From an uncultured Pelagibacteraceae bacterium (lineage in GTDB: Bacteria > Pseudomonadota > Alphaproteobacteria > Pelagibacterales > Pelagibacteraceae), in assembly GCA_902566785.1 (NCBI GenBank), contig CACFKI010000005.1:1-48612 (forward strand): DNA of 48,612 nucleotides, read 5' to 3'. Below the pieces are notes generated by a model. The model had not been told where the DNA came from and did no database searches. It saw only the letters and a list, made by a program, of their open reading frames with translations. Positions 41,258 through 48,612 of the stretch are shown here, in pieces (position 1 is the first letter of the stretch; every line of letters begins with the position of its first letter). A program made the position numbers and the translations under genes.

Positions 41258-42082
41258 TTATTTCCATTTTGCTATCGGAGGGAGTGACATTAAAATTGCG
41301 TTTGTATTTCCCCCTGTTTGCAAACCAAATTTCGTTCCTCTATCATATAATAGGTTAAACTCAATATATCTTCCTCTTTTTATATATTGAATTTCCTTTT
41401 GTTTCTTTGTCCATTTCTTTTTATTTTTATCCAATATTATATCTCTAGATATTTTTTTAAAAGTAAGCCCGACATCTCTAATAAAGTTAAAATCTTTTTC
41501 CCAGTTTTCTTTTTTATAATCAAAGAATATCCCTCCAATTCCTCTCATTTCATCTCTGTGAGGGAGATAAAAATATTCATCACATTGTTTTTTATACTTT
41601 TTATAAAACTTTTTATTATGTCTATCACATGTTCCCTTTAACTCTTTGTGAAACCAATTTTTTAATTTTTTGTCATCAAAGCAAGGTGTAACATCTATTC
41701 CTCCACCAAACCATCCATACGAAGTATGTATATATCTAGTATTAAAATGCATTGCAGGAACATGAGGATTTTGCATATGCATTACAATTGAAATTCCTGA
41801 TGCCCAGAATTTCGAGTCTTTTTTGGTCCCTGGTATTTTTTTTTTGAATTTTTCAGAAAACTTTCCATATACCTCAGAGAAATTTACTCCTACTTTTTCG
41901 AAAATTTTTCCATTTTCTAAAATTCTATATTCACCTCCACCTTCATCTTTTTTTTTATTTCTTCTCCAATTATTTGATTTAAATTTAGCTTTACCATCTA
42001 ATTTTTCAATTTCATTACAAATCATATCTTGAAGTATTTTGAACCAATTTTTAGCTAACTTTTTTTTTAATTCTATATCCAT
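41258..42082 (-). CDS. hemF: Coproporphyrinogen III oxidase, oxygen-dependent
   Basis: HemF converts coproporphyrinogen III to protoporphyrinogen IX using oxygen, a step of heme synthesis. The 274-residue product has the conserved [25 protein letters not shown] block near 118-142, the [15 protein letters not shown] motif near 173-187, and the C-terminal [34 protein letters not shown] signature. Use of the oxygen-dependent form fits an obligate aerobe. Its product feeds the hemes of the oxidase and bc1 complexes encoded in this window. It is packed between trmL and greA with no spacing. Confidence 0.97.
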   Translation of the reverse strand: MDIELKKKLAKNWFKILQDMICNEIEKLDGKAKFKSNNWRRNKKKDEGGGEYRILENGKIFEKVGVNFSEVYGKFSEKFKKKIPGTKKDSKFWASGISIVMHMQNPHVPAMHFNTRYIHTSYGWFGGGIDVTPCFDDKKLKNWFHKELKGTCDRHNKKFYKKYKKQCDEYFYLPHRDEMRGIGGIFFDYKKENWEKDFNFIRDVGLTFKKISRDIILDKNKKKWTKKQKEIQYIKRGRYIEFNLLYDRGTKFGLQTGGNTNAILMSLPPIAKWK

Positions 42083-42556
42083 TTAATTTTGTCTTATTTG
42101 TTCAGCTAATACTATACCAACTGATGTTGCAAGATTAAGCGACCTTTTATTCTTTATAATAGGTATTTTTAGCCTTTCATTTACTATTTTATGTATATGA
42201 TCTGGTACTCCAGAACTTTCTCTTCCAAATAAAATCGTATCATTTTTTCTAAACGAAAAACTAGTATATGTTTTGTCAGCTTTAGTTGTTATTAATATTA
42301 CCCTCTCATTTTTTTTTATTTCAAAGAATTCCTCATAATTCTTGTAGTAACTAATATTTTTAATATCCATATAGTCCATAACCACTCTTTTAAACCTTTT
42401 GTCTGAAAGCAAGAATCCACAGGGTTCAATAATCTCTAATTGTGCCCCCAGGCATGAACATGTTCTAACTATTGAAGCTGTATTTTGTGGTATATCAGGC
42501 TCATATAGTGCTATTTTAGGCGTTAATTTAGTATGTTCGTGTGTCATTGTATCCAT
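42083..42556 (-). CDS. trmL: tRNA (cytidine/uridine-34 2'-O)-methyltransferase TrmL
   Basis: TrmL methylates the 2'-hydroxyl of the wobble base in tRNA-Leu. The 157-residue SPOUT protein has the NTASIVRTCSCLGAQLEIIEPCGF block near 21-44, the knot motif ILFGRESSGVPDHIHK near 108-123, and SLNLATSVGIVLAEQIRQ at the C-terminus. The length matches the minimal single-domain TrmL. The start could be the ATG at 42556 or, three codons on, at 42547; the first is used here. It is divergent from petA across 63 bases. Confidence 0.93.
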   Translation of the reverse strand: MDTMTHEHTKLTPKIALYEPDIPQNTASIVRTCSCLGAQLEIIEPCGFLLSDKRFKRVVMDYMDIKNISYYKNYEEFFEIKKNERVILITTKADKTYTSFSFRKNDTILFGRESSGVPDHIHKIVNERLKIPIIKNKRSLNLATSVGIVLAEQIRQN

Positions 42557-42619
42557 GGAAAAATACCTTTTTTATTATTATTTAATCATATATTTAATCA
42601 TAAATAATTATAATTTTTA
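42557..42619 (+). promoter_or_regulatory. Divergent spacer upstream of petABC
   Basis: This 63-base A+T-rich spacer lies between trmL and petA. It has the direct repeat TTTAATCATA (42581-42590 and 42593-42602) and the hexamer TATAAT at 42609-42614, 5 bases before the petA ATG. If that is the -10 box the transcript would start at or near the ATG, so petA may be leaderless. No convincing -35 or ribosome site is seen. Confidence 0.4.
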
Positions 42620-43135
42620 ATGTCAGAAGAAAAAAAAAATAACAGAAGAGATTTTATATTTACAGCATCATACGCATTAGGAGCAGTGGGAGTAGGTGCA
42701 GCAGTATGGCCTTTAGTGGATCAAATGAATCCAGATGCTTCAGTAAAAGCATTAGCTAGTACAGAGGTAGATATTAGTGCATTAGAAGTCGGTCAATCCA
42801 TAACTGTTTTGTGGAGAGGTAAGCCAGTTTTTATAAGACGAAGAACAAATGAGGAAATTACAAAAGCAAAAAATGTAAAGTTAGAGGATTTACCACATCC
42901 TGAAACTGATGAGGATAGAACTAAGAATAATCCAGAGTGGTTAGTTATGTTGGGAGTTTGTACTCACCTGGGATGTGTTCCTTTAGGTGATAAGGGAGAA
43001 TATGGAGGTTGGTTTTGTCCATGTCACGGTTCACACTATGATACTTCAGGAAGAATTAGAAAAGGACCAGCACCAACAAACATGGAAATCCCAAAATATG
43101 AATTTGTAGATAGTAACACAATAAAAATTGGATAA
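42620..43135 (+). CDS. petA: Ubiquinol-cytochrome c reductase iron-sulfur (Rieske) subunit
   Basis: This subunit of the bc1 complex carries the 2Fe-2S cluster that takes the first electron from ubiquinol. The 171-residue product has a twin-arginine-like N-terminus ([15 protein letters not shown]) and one membrane anchor (about 12-32). The cluster domain has the ligands Cys114 and His116 in CTHLGC, and Cys133 and His136 in CPCHGSHYD, with the disulfide Cys119 and Cys135. All ligands are present. It is first in petABC, 5 bases before petB. Confidence 0.98.
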   Translation: MSEEKKNNRRDFIFTASYALGAVGVGAAVWPLVDQMNPDASVKALASTEVDISALEVGQSITVLWRGKPVFIRRRTNEEITKAKNVKLEDLPHPETDEDRTKNNPEWLVMLGVCTHLGCVPLGDKGEYGGWFCPCHGSHYDTSGRIRKGPAPTNMEIPKYEFVDSNTIKIG

Positions 43136-43140
43136 AAAAA

Positions 43141-44397
43141 ATGAGTGATCATAATTACACACCTAAATCAAAATTTGGAAAATGGTTTAATGATAGACTA
43201 CCATTGCTTTCATTGGCAAATCACTTAACTGATTATCCTACTCCAAAAAATCTCAATTATTGGTGGACATTTGGAGGAATACTTACTTTTTGTTTAATTA
43301 CACAAATAATTACAGGTCTTATTTTAGCTATGCATTACATAGCTCATGCTGATTTAGCATTTGAAAGCGTAGAACATATAATGAGAAATGTTAACTATGG
43401 TTGGTTAATTAGATACGTCCATGCAAATGGTGCTTCAATGTTTTTCTTAGCAGTATACATACATATTTTTAGATCGCTATATTATGGATCTTATAAAGCA
43501 CCAAGGGAAATAATATGGATTTTAGGAATGATAATATATGTTTTAATGATGGCCGCAGCATTTATGGGTTATGTCCTTCCTTGGGGGCAGATGAGTTTTT
43601 GGGGTGCAACTGTAATAACAAATTTATTCAGTGCTATTCCTTTAGTAGGTGAAAGTATAGTAACTTGGCTTTGGGGAGGATACTCTGTAGATAATCCGAC
43701 ATTAACAAGATTTTTCAGTTTACATTATTTAATACCTTTTTTAATTTTAGGACTTGTTGTTTTGCATATATGGGCTTTACATGTGCCTGGTAATAACAAT
43801 CCTATTGGTATAGATTTAAAAAAACCATCGAATGATACGGTACCATTTCACCCTTACATTGTAGTTAAGGATTTGTTTGCATTATTGTTGTTTTTAATTG
43901 TTTTTGCATTTTTTGTTTTTTACTCACCAAATATATTAGGACATGCAGATAATTATATTGAGGCAAATCCAATGGTGACACCGGCTCATATTGTGCCTGA
44001 ATGGTATCTTCTTCCATTTTATGCAATATTAAGATCTGTTCCAGATAAGCTCTTAGGTGTTGTTGCAATGTTTGCAGCTATTTTTGTTTTAGTCATTCTT
44101 CCTTGGCTAGATACTTCAAAAGTTAGATCTGCAATTTTCAGACCACTCTATAAGCAATTTTATTGGTTCCTAGTTGCTGACGTTCTAATATTGGGGTATG
44201 TCGGAGCGATGCCAGCAGAAGGTCTTTATTTACTTGTTGCAAGGGTTGCAACCGCTTATTACTTTTTACATTTCTTGGTAATACTTCCAGTACTAGGTTT
44301 AAAAGAAAAAACATTAGAAGTTCCTTTGAGTTTAACTGAACCTGTTTTAGGTGGTTCACCAAATGAAGCAATGGCAAGAAGTAAGAAAGAGTTTTGA
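43141..44397 (+). CDS. petB: Cytochrome b subunit of the bc1 complex
   Basis: Cytochrome b holds the two hemes and the quinol sites of the bc1 complex. The 418-residue membrane protein has the heme ligands His94 and His108 in helix B and His195 and His209 in helix D, with the usual 13 intervening residues in each pair. The PEWY motif of the Qo site is in [18 protein letters not shown]. Eight helices are expected. The stop TGA overlaps the petC ATG (TGATG), giving tight coupling. The length is typical of alphaproteobacteria. Confidence 0.98.
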   Translation: MSDHNYTPKSKFGKWFNDRLPLLSLANHLTDYPTPKNLNYWWTFGGILTFCLITQIITGLILAMHYIAHADLAFESVEHIMRNVNYGWLIRYVHANGASMFFLAVYIHIFRSLYYGSYKAPREIIWILGMIIYVLMMAAAFMGYVLPWGQMSFWGATVITNLFSAIPLVGESIVTWLWGGYSVDNPTLTRFFSLHYLIPFLILGLVVLHIWALHVPGNNNPIGIDLKKPSNDTVPFHPYIVVKDLFALLLFLIVFAFFVFYSPNILGHADNYIEANPMVTPAHIVPEWYLLPFYAILRSVPDKLLGVVAMFAAIFVLVILPWLDTSKVRSAIFRPLYKQFYWFLVADVLILGYVGAMPAEGLYLLVARVATAYYFLHFLVILPVLGLKEKTLEVPLSLTEPVLGGSPNEAMARSKKEF

Positions 44398-45176
44398 TGA
44401 GAACTTTTAAGTCTCTTTTATTTATTTTTATATTTTCATTTTTTTCATACAATGGAACAGCAGCAGAAAGAACTCATGAATTATTAAATCCTGAATGGAG
44501 TTTTAAAGGTTTTTTTGGAAAATTCGACAGGGCATCTCCTCAAAGAGGTTACCAAGTATACACCGAGGTTTGTGCAGCATGTCATTCAATGAAATATTTA
44601 AGTTATAGAAATCTCTCAGAGCCAGGTGGTCCAGAGTTTACTAAAGAACAAGCTAAAATAATTGCCTCACAATTTGAAGTTACAGATGGACCCAACAGCG
44701 ATGGAGAAATGTTTACAAGGGCGGCTAGATTATCGGATAATTTTGTTGGTCCATATGAAAATATGCAAGCAGCAACTGCTGCAAATGGTGGAGCTTACCC
44801 TCCAGATATGTCAGTCCTGGTTAAAGCTAGAAAAGGAGGGGCAGACTATATTTACTCTCTTTTATTAGGGTATGAAGAACCACCAGAAGGCATAGTTTTA
44901 GATGATGGAGTTTATTACAACAAATATATGGCTGGTAACAAAATAAAAATGTCCAATCCATTATCTGATGGAATAGTTGAATATTTAGATGGAACCCCAG
45001 CAACTGAGGATCAAATGGCAAAAGATGTTACAAGTTTTTTAGCGTGGGCTGCGGAGCCTCATCTAGAGGCACGTCATAAGATAGGATTCAGAGCTTTAAT
45101 CTATTTATTCATTATGACAATATTAGTTTACTTTAGTATGAAAAAACTTTGGTCACGTATTGAATCTAAAATTTAA
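44397..45176 (+). CDS. petC: Cytochrome c1 subunit of the bc1 complex
   Basis: Cytochrome c1 passes electrons from the Rieske protein to soluble cytochrome c. Numbered from the ATG at 44397 (259 residues), it has a signal peptide (about 1-23, ending TAA), the heme c motif Cys59-Ala-Ala-Cys62-His63 followed by SMKYLSYRNL, the conserved NGGAYPPDMSVLVKAR block near 133-148, and a C-terminal membrane anchor (about 236-252). The ORF also opens with a TTG one codon upstream, which is not favoured. Its last 24 bases overlap the convergent ychF gene. Confidence 0.97.
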   Translation: MRTFKSLLFIFIFSFFSYNGTAAERTHELLNPEWSFKGFFGKFDRASPQRGYQVYTEVCAACHSMKYLSYRNLSEPGGPEFTKEQAKIIASQFEVTDGPNSDGEMFTRAARLSDNFVGPYENMQAATAANGGAYPPDMSVLVKARKGGADYIYSLLLGYEEPPEGIVLDDGVYYNKYMAGNKIKMSNPLSDGIVEYLDGTPATEDQMAKDVTSFLAWAAEPHLEARHKIGFRALIYLFIMTILVYFSMKKLWSRIESKI

Positions 45177-46226
45177 AATATCACCGTCTTTTACTATATA
45201 ATCTTTGCCCTCGAGTCTTAATTTTCCATTATTTTTTGAATTAAGCCATCCATTACATTCTACAAAATCATCATAAGAAACAGTTTCAGCTCTTATAAAT
45301 CCTTTTTCAAAATCACTATGGATTACTCCTGCAGCAGCAGGCGCTAAAGAATTCTTCGTTATAGTCCATGCCCTAGACTCCTCTGGACCAGAGGTAAAAA
45401 ATGTTTGCAGCTCTAGAAGTTTATATCCTTTTTTTATTAAAATATTCAAACCTGTCTCTTTTAAATCTATCATTTTCATATAATTAGTTTTTTCTTCATA
45501 ATTTAATCCATTTATTTGATTTTCAATATCTGCAGAAATTATTATCGTATTATTTTCACCATATTTATTAATAAATTCGTCTGTATATTTATTCCCTTTT
45601 AAAATACTTTTTTCATCTACATTACATACATATAAGCTAGGTTTTGTAGAGAGTAGACCTGCTTGATTAATTTCTTTTTTTCCAAAATTATTAATAAGTA
45701 ATTCAAAACTCTCATTATTATTTATGCATTTTAAAGCATTTTCTAAAATATTTAATTCATTTTCAGATGTATTTTTTTTATTTTTTTTATCTAGTCTTTT
45801 TTGAATTGAGTCAAGGTCGGCGAGTTTCATCTCTGTTTCAATTATTTCAAGGTCTCTTACAGGATCTATATTTGGATTCACGTTTTGTATATCATCAGAG
45901 TCAAAGCATCTAATCATATGAATTATTGCATCTACCTCTCTGATATGTGATAAAAATTTATTACCAAGACCCTCTCCTTTAGATGCCCCTTTTACGAGTC
46001 CAGCAATATCAACAAATGATATAGTTGTATTTATTTTTTTTTTGGAATTCGATATTGAAACTAAATTCTCCAATCTTTTGTCTGGAACAGGAACTATTCC
46101 AATATTAGGATCTATTGTGCAAAAAGGAAAATTTTCAGCTTGAGCTTTACTTGAATTTGTAAGAGCATTAAATAATGTAGACTTACCCACGTTAGGCAAA
46201 CCAACTATACCGCATTTAAATCCCAT
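45153..46226 (-). CDS. ychF: Redox-regulated ATPase YchF (OLA1-like)
   Basis: YchF is a TRAFAC-class P-loop ATPase linked to ribosomes and the oxidative stress response. The 357-residue product has the G1 loop GLPNVGKST (about 9-17), FCTIDPN in the G2 region, the G3-type DIAGLVKGASKGEGLGNKFL near 69-88, and the C-terminal TGS domain with FTSGPEESRAWTI near 280 and FIRAETVSYDDFVECN near 310. The length is normal. It is adjacent to pth, the usual ychF-pth pairing, and overlaps the 3' end of petC by 24 bases. Confidence 0.96.
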   Translation of the reverse strand: MGFKCGIVGLPNVGKSTLFNALTNSSKAQAENFPFCTIDPNIGIVPVPDKRLENLVSISNSKKKINTTISFVDIAGLVKGASKGEGLGNKFLSHIREVDAIIHMIRCFDSDDIQNVNPNIDPVRDLEIIETEMKLADLDSIQKRLDKKNKKNTSENELNILENALKCINNNESFELLINNFGKKEINQAGLLSTKPSLYVCNVDEKSILKGNKYTDEFINKYGENNTIIISADIENQINGLNYEEKTNYMKMIDLKETGLNILIKKGYKLLELQTFFTSGPEESRAWTITKNSLAPAAAGVIHSDFEKGFIRAETVSYDDFVECNGWLNSKNNGKLRLEGKDYIVKDGDILNFRFNT

Positions 46227-46787
46227 TTATTTATTATTTACTGTACTTGAAAAAAGATCTAATTTTTTGTCTATTAGTATAGGAATAGAATCTATAATAT
46301 TAATTGTAATTTGATCTAATTGAGTTTTTTCCTCATCGTTAAAGTTATTTAATACATAATCAGAAACCGAAATTTTTTTATCAGGTTTTCCTATGCCAAC
46401 CCTTACTCTTGAATACTCTTTACCTATAAATTTATCTATTGACTCAATTCCATTATGTCCAGCACTAGAACCACCAAATTTTGCTTTTATTTTTCCAAAA
46501 TCAACATCTAAATCATCATGAAAAACTATTACATCATCAATATCAATTTTAAAGTATTCCATAAGTTCTCTTATACAAATCCCAGAGTTATTCATAAACG
46601 TGAGGGGCTTTATTGCGTATACTTTTTTATTTGCAATAGTCCCTGTAGTTAATAGACCTTTAAATTTAGGTTTTTGTTTAGACAATCCAAACTTCTGGTT
46701 AATTGCATCAATAATTTTAAATCCTACATTATGCCTATTGTCATTACTATCAGGTGTGGGATTTCCAAGGCCAACTAACAAAATCAT
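46227..46787 (-). CDS. pth: Peptidyl-tRNA hydrolase
   Basis: Pth frees tRNA from stalled peptidyl-tRNA. The 186-residue product has GLGNPTPDSNDNRHNVGFKIID (6-27) with the catalytic His, the LTFMNNSGICIRELM block near 62-76, and VFHDDLDVDFGKIKAKFGGSSAGHNGIESI near 89-118 with the catalytic Asp and the substrate-holding Asn. All active-site groups are present. It lies directly before ychF and 38 bases after rplY, the common rplY-pth-ychF order. Confidence 0.97.
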   Translation of the reverse strand: MILLVGLGNPTPDSNDNRHNVGFKIIDAINQKFGLSKQKPKFKGLLTTGTIANKKVYAIKPLTFMNNSGICIRELMEYFKIDIDDVIVFHDDLDVDFGKIKAKFGGSSAGHNGIESIDKFIGKEYSRVRVGIGKPDKKISVSDYVLNNFNDEEKTQLDQITINIIDSIPILIDKKLDLFSSTVNNK

Positions 46788-46825
46788 AAGTTCTTTAATT
46801 TATGGAATTTTTTCAATTTAAATTA

Positions 46826-47560
46826 TTATTTTTTATCTGAAGAGGCTTTATCCTCTTTTTTGGTTTCTTCTTTTGCCTTTTTATCATCACCAGCTTTTTC
46901 CTCACCCTCTGCTGGTTTAGCTTCTGCTCCTTCTACTGCTCCCTCCGCTGCTGCTTCACCTTCAGCACCTTCAGCTTCTGCAGGTTTCTCTGGCTCTTTA
47001 AACACAGTTGGTGCTGCAACAGTTGCAATCACAAAATCTCTTCCTTGAATAGTTGGATTAACATTTTCTGGAAGTTTAATTGAAGATATTTTAATACTAG
47101 TTCCTATTTCTAATCCATCTAAATCAACCACTAATTCATCCGGAATAGTTTCTGTAGGGCATTTCAGCTCAACACTTCTTCTAACAATATTTAAAACTCC
47201 TCCTCTTTTAAGACCAGGAGATTTTTCGGTGTTAATAAATTTTACAGGGATCTCAATTATTACTTTTGCACCTTTTACTATTCTCAAAAAATCAATATGT
47301 ATAGGATTATCTGAAATTGGATCGTAATTTACTTCCCTTGGAAGCACATTTATCTGGTTTCCATCAATATTTATACTTATGATCTTTGATAAAAAATTTT
47401 CTTGATCAATTACAAATTGAACTTGTTTTTTTGATAAAGAAATTTTTTGATTTTCCTCTTTTCCACCATAAATTATAGCTGGAACTTGATCATTTTTTCT
47501 TAAAGAATTAAGTTCACCCTTTGTGGTCGTTTTTCTAATTGATGATTCTAAAGAATTCAT
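46826..47560 (-). CDS. rplY: 50S ribosomal protein L25 (CTC/TL5 form) with acidic-basic tail
   Basis: L25 binds 5S rRNA. The 244-residue product has the N-terminal L25 fold (about 1-92, RKNDQVPAIIYGG and VNYDPISDNPIHIDFLRI) and the C-terminal CTC beta domain (about 93-190). A 50-residue tail then follows, rich in Ala, Glu, Pro and Lys and probably disordered. The long form is standard in alphaproteobacteria. The tail coding sequence differs in base composition from its surroundings because of the many GCN and GAR codons; it is not a foreign insert. It lies before pth and 44 bases after prs. Confidence 0.95.
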   Translation of the reverse strand: MNSLESSIRKTTTKGELNSLRKNDQVPAIIYGGKEENQKISLSKKQVQFVIDQENFLSKIISINIDGNQINVLPREVNYDPISDNPIHIDFLRIVKGAKVIIEIPVKFINTEKSPGLKRGGVLNIVRRSVELKCPTETIPDELVVDLDGLEIGTSIKISSIKLPENVNPTIQGRDFVIATVAAPTVFKEPEKPAEAEGAEGEAAAEGAVEGAEAKPAEGEEKAGDDKKAKEETKKEDKASSDKK

Positions 47561-47604
47561 AAAGTGAGGGTTTTTAACTTATGATTGTAAATTTTACAAG
47601 TAAT

Positions 47605-48537
47605 TTATTTAAATAAATCTGATACAGAAGTAGAATTAGAAATTCGTTTTATTGCCTCACCGAGTAAATTAGCTATAGATAATACCTCAATATTTTTAGC
47701 TTTTTTTACCTTATCTGAGTTATCAATTGTATCAGTTATTACTAGTTTTTTTATTTTAGACTTTTTAATTTTTTCAACTGCTTCTCCACTTAATACACCA
47801 TGAGTAATATAAACATGAACTTCCTTTGCCCCTCTATTAATCAAAGCTTGTGCTGCATTTACAATTGTACCTCCTGAGTCAATGATATCATCTATAATTA
47901 TGCAGGTTTTGTTTTTTACGTTTCCAATTACATTCATCACTTGTGATTTTCCTGGGGCTGGTCGTCTCTTATCTATAATTGCTATCCCAATATCTAATTT
48001 TCTTGCAAGAGCCCTAGATCTTTCTACTCCACCTACGTCAGGAGAAACACAAATAAGATTTTTACTTTTTATATTTCTTTTTACATGTCTAGCAAATATT
48101 GGTGTTGCAAAAAGGTTATCAACTGGTAAATCAAAAAAACCTTGAATTTGTCCTGCATGCAAGTCAACCGTTACCACTCTGTCAGCACCTGCCTTCGTAA
48201 TTAAATTTGAAACGAGTTTGGCTGATATAGATGTTCTTGGTGCTACTTTACGATCTTGTCTTGCATAACCAAAATAAGGTATTACAGCAGTTATATTTTT
48301 TGCCGAGGATCTTTTTAATGCATCTATACATAACAATAGTTCCATAAGATTGTCATTTGCAGGTGAACTAACAGATTGAACTATAAATATACTATTTCCT
48401 CTTATGTTTTCCTTAATTTCAATATAAATTTCACCATCTGAAAATTTTTTAATACTTGAATGTACAAGTTTAGTTTTTAGAAATTTAGATATTTTAACAC
48501 TAAGATTTTTATTACTGTTCCCGGTGAGAAGTTTCAT
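47605..48537 (-). CDS. prs: Ribose-phosphate pyrophosphokinase
   Basis: Prs makes PRPP from ribose 5-phosphate and ATP for nucleotide, His and Trp synthesis. The 310-residue product has the flexible loop [17 protein letters not shown] near 97-113, the Mg-binding [13 protein letters not shown] near 129-141, the catalytic [12 protein letters not shown] near 189-200, and the PRPP-binding motif [18 protein letters not shown] near 211-228. The length is canonical. It is the first gene in the window of the leftward prs-rplY-pth-ychF run. The 75 bases upstream to the window edge hold A+T-rich sequence with no gene. Confidence 0.97.
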   Translation of the reverse strand: MKLLTGNSNKNLSVKISKFLKTKLVHSSIKKFSDGEIYIEIKENIRGNSIFIVQSVSSPANDNLMELLLCIDALKRSSAKNITAVIPYFGYARQDRKVAPRTSISAKLVSNLITKAGADRVVTVDLHAGQIQGFFDLPVDNLFATPIFARHVKRNIKSKNLICVSPDVGGVERSRALARKLDIGIAIIDKRRPAPGKSQVMNVIGNVKNKTCIIIDDIIDSGGTIVNAAQALINRGAKEVHVYITHGVLSGEAVEKIKKSKIKKLVITDTIDNSDKVKKAKNIEVLSIANLLGEAIKRISNSTSVSDLFK

Positions 48538-48612
48538 TTGTGAGATACCCTATTTAATCATAATAATTGATATATTTCTACCATAATCATCAAAATTATT
48601 TTTTAAAGATCT

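Noticed and set aside
46860-47048. Ser/Ala/Pro-rich open frame on the plus strand
   Set aside because: It is the antisense of the low-complexity Ala/Glu/Lys tail of rplY; composition explains the open frame.
1-48612. CRISPR arrays, insertion sequences, prophage or integrase genes
   Set aside because: No regularly spaced repeats, transposase or integrase motifs were seen on either strand; the only repeats are those around the 17-19.8 kb paralogues.

Overview
The window looks like a piece of a streamlined marine alphaproteobacterium of the SAR11 / Pelagibacterales type. The evidence is a very A+T-rich sequence, almost no spacer DNA, many 1-14 base gene overlaps, an alphaproteobacterial CcrM-type GANTC methyltransferase, an F0 ATP synthase operon of its own with paired b and b' subunits, petABC, and a retinal-synthesis operon (crtI-crtB-crtY-blh) of the kind that supplies proteorhodopsin. 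The clade assignment is inferred from gene content and style; no rRNA gene is present.

Layout. 1-4520 (minus): ubiA, msbA, waaA and lpxK (cut by the window edge), for ubiquinone and lipid A-Kdo. 4569-9136: a DUF2721-like membrane protein, a quinone reductase / pirin / DoxX / haloacid-dehalogenase run, rsmE and an SCO copper chaperone. 9173-15124: a stand-alone subunit III-like protein, then coxB-coxA-coxC-coxD-unknown-ctaB, a full aa3-type oxidase operon behind a promoter region with a clean inverted repeat. 15164-17016: thrC and a peroxiredoxin. 17017-19790 is the one accessory-looking stretch: two tandem paralogues encoding secreted proteins that resemble M23/LytM domains but lack key zinc ligands. 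Each has a duplicated leader and ends in a copy of the same G+C-rich hairpin; between them lie a small DUF2061-like gene and decayed repeats.

32308-19791 is a 12.5-kb minus-strand run: dciA-like, dsbA-like, an unusually short smc, atpI-atpB-atpE-atpG(b')-atpF, crtI-crtB-crtY-blh, ispH, thrB and rnhA, closed by a strong hairpin plus T-run. 32309-36860 holds mutY, an FAD monooxygenase, ccrM with GANTC sites in its own promoter, rnhB and a family-4 uracil-DNA glycosylase. 36872-40783 holds a TPR protein, ispE, tRNA-Gln(UUG) and, 3 bases later, the CCA-adding enzyme. 40780-42556 (minus) holds greA, hemF and trmL. 42620-45176 is petABC (bc1 complex). 45153-48537 (minus) holds ychF, pth, rplY and prs.

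How it fits together: the window carries much of an aerobic respiratory chain (UbiA quinone, bc1, cytochrome oxidase with its heme O synthase and copper chaperone, F0 of ATP synthase). It also carries the retinal branch of a light-driven proton pump, with MEP-pathway genes ispH and ispE feeding isoprenoids. Crt genes, ispH and the F0 genes share one co-directional block. No proteorhodopsin gene, crtE, F1 genes or ctaG are inside the window. No CRISPR array, insertion sequence, phage gene or rRNA was seen.
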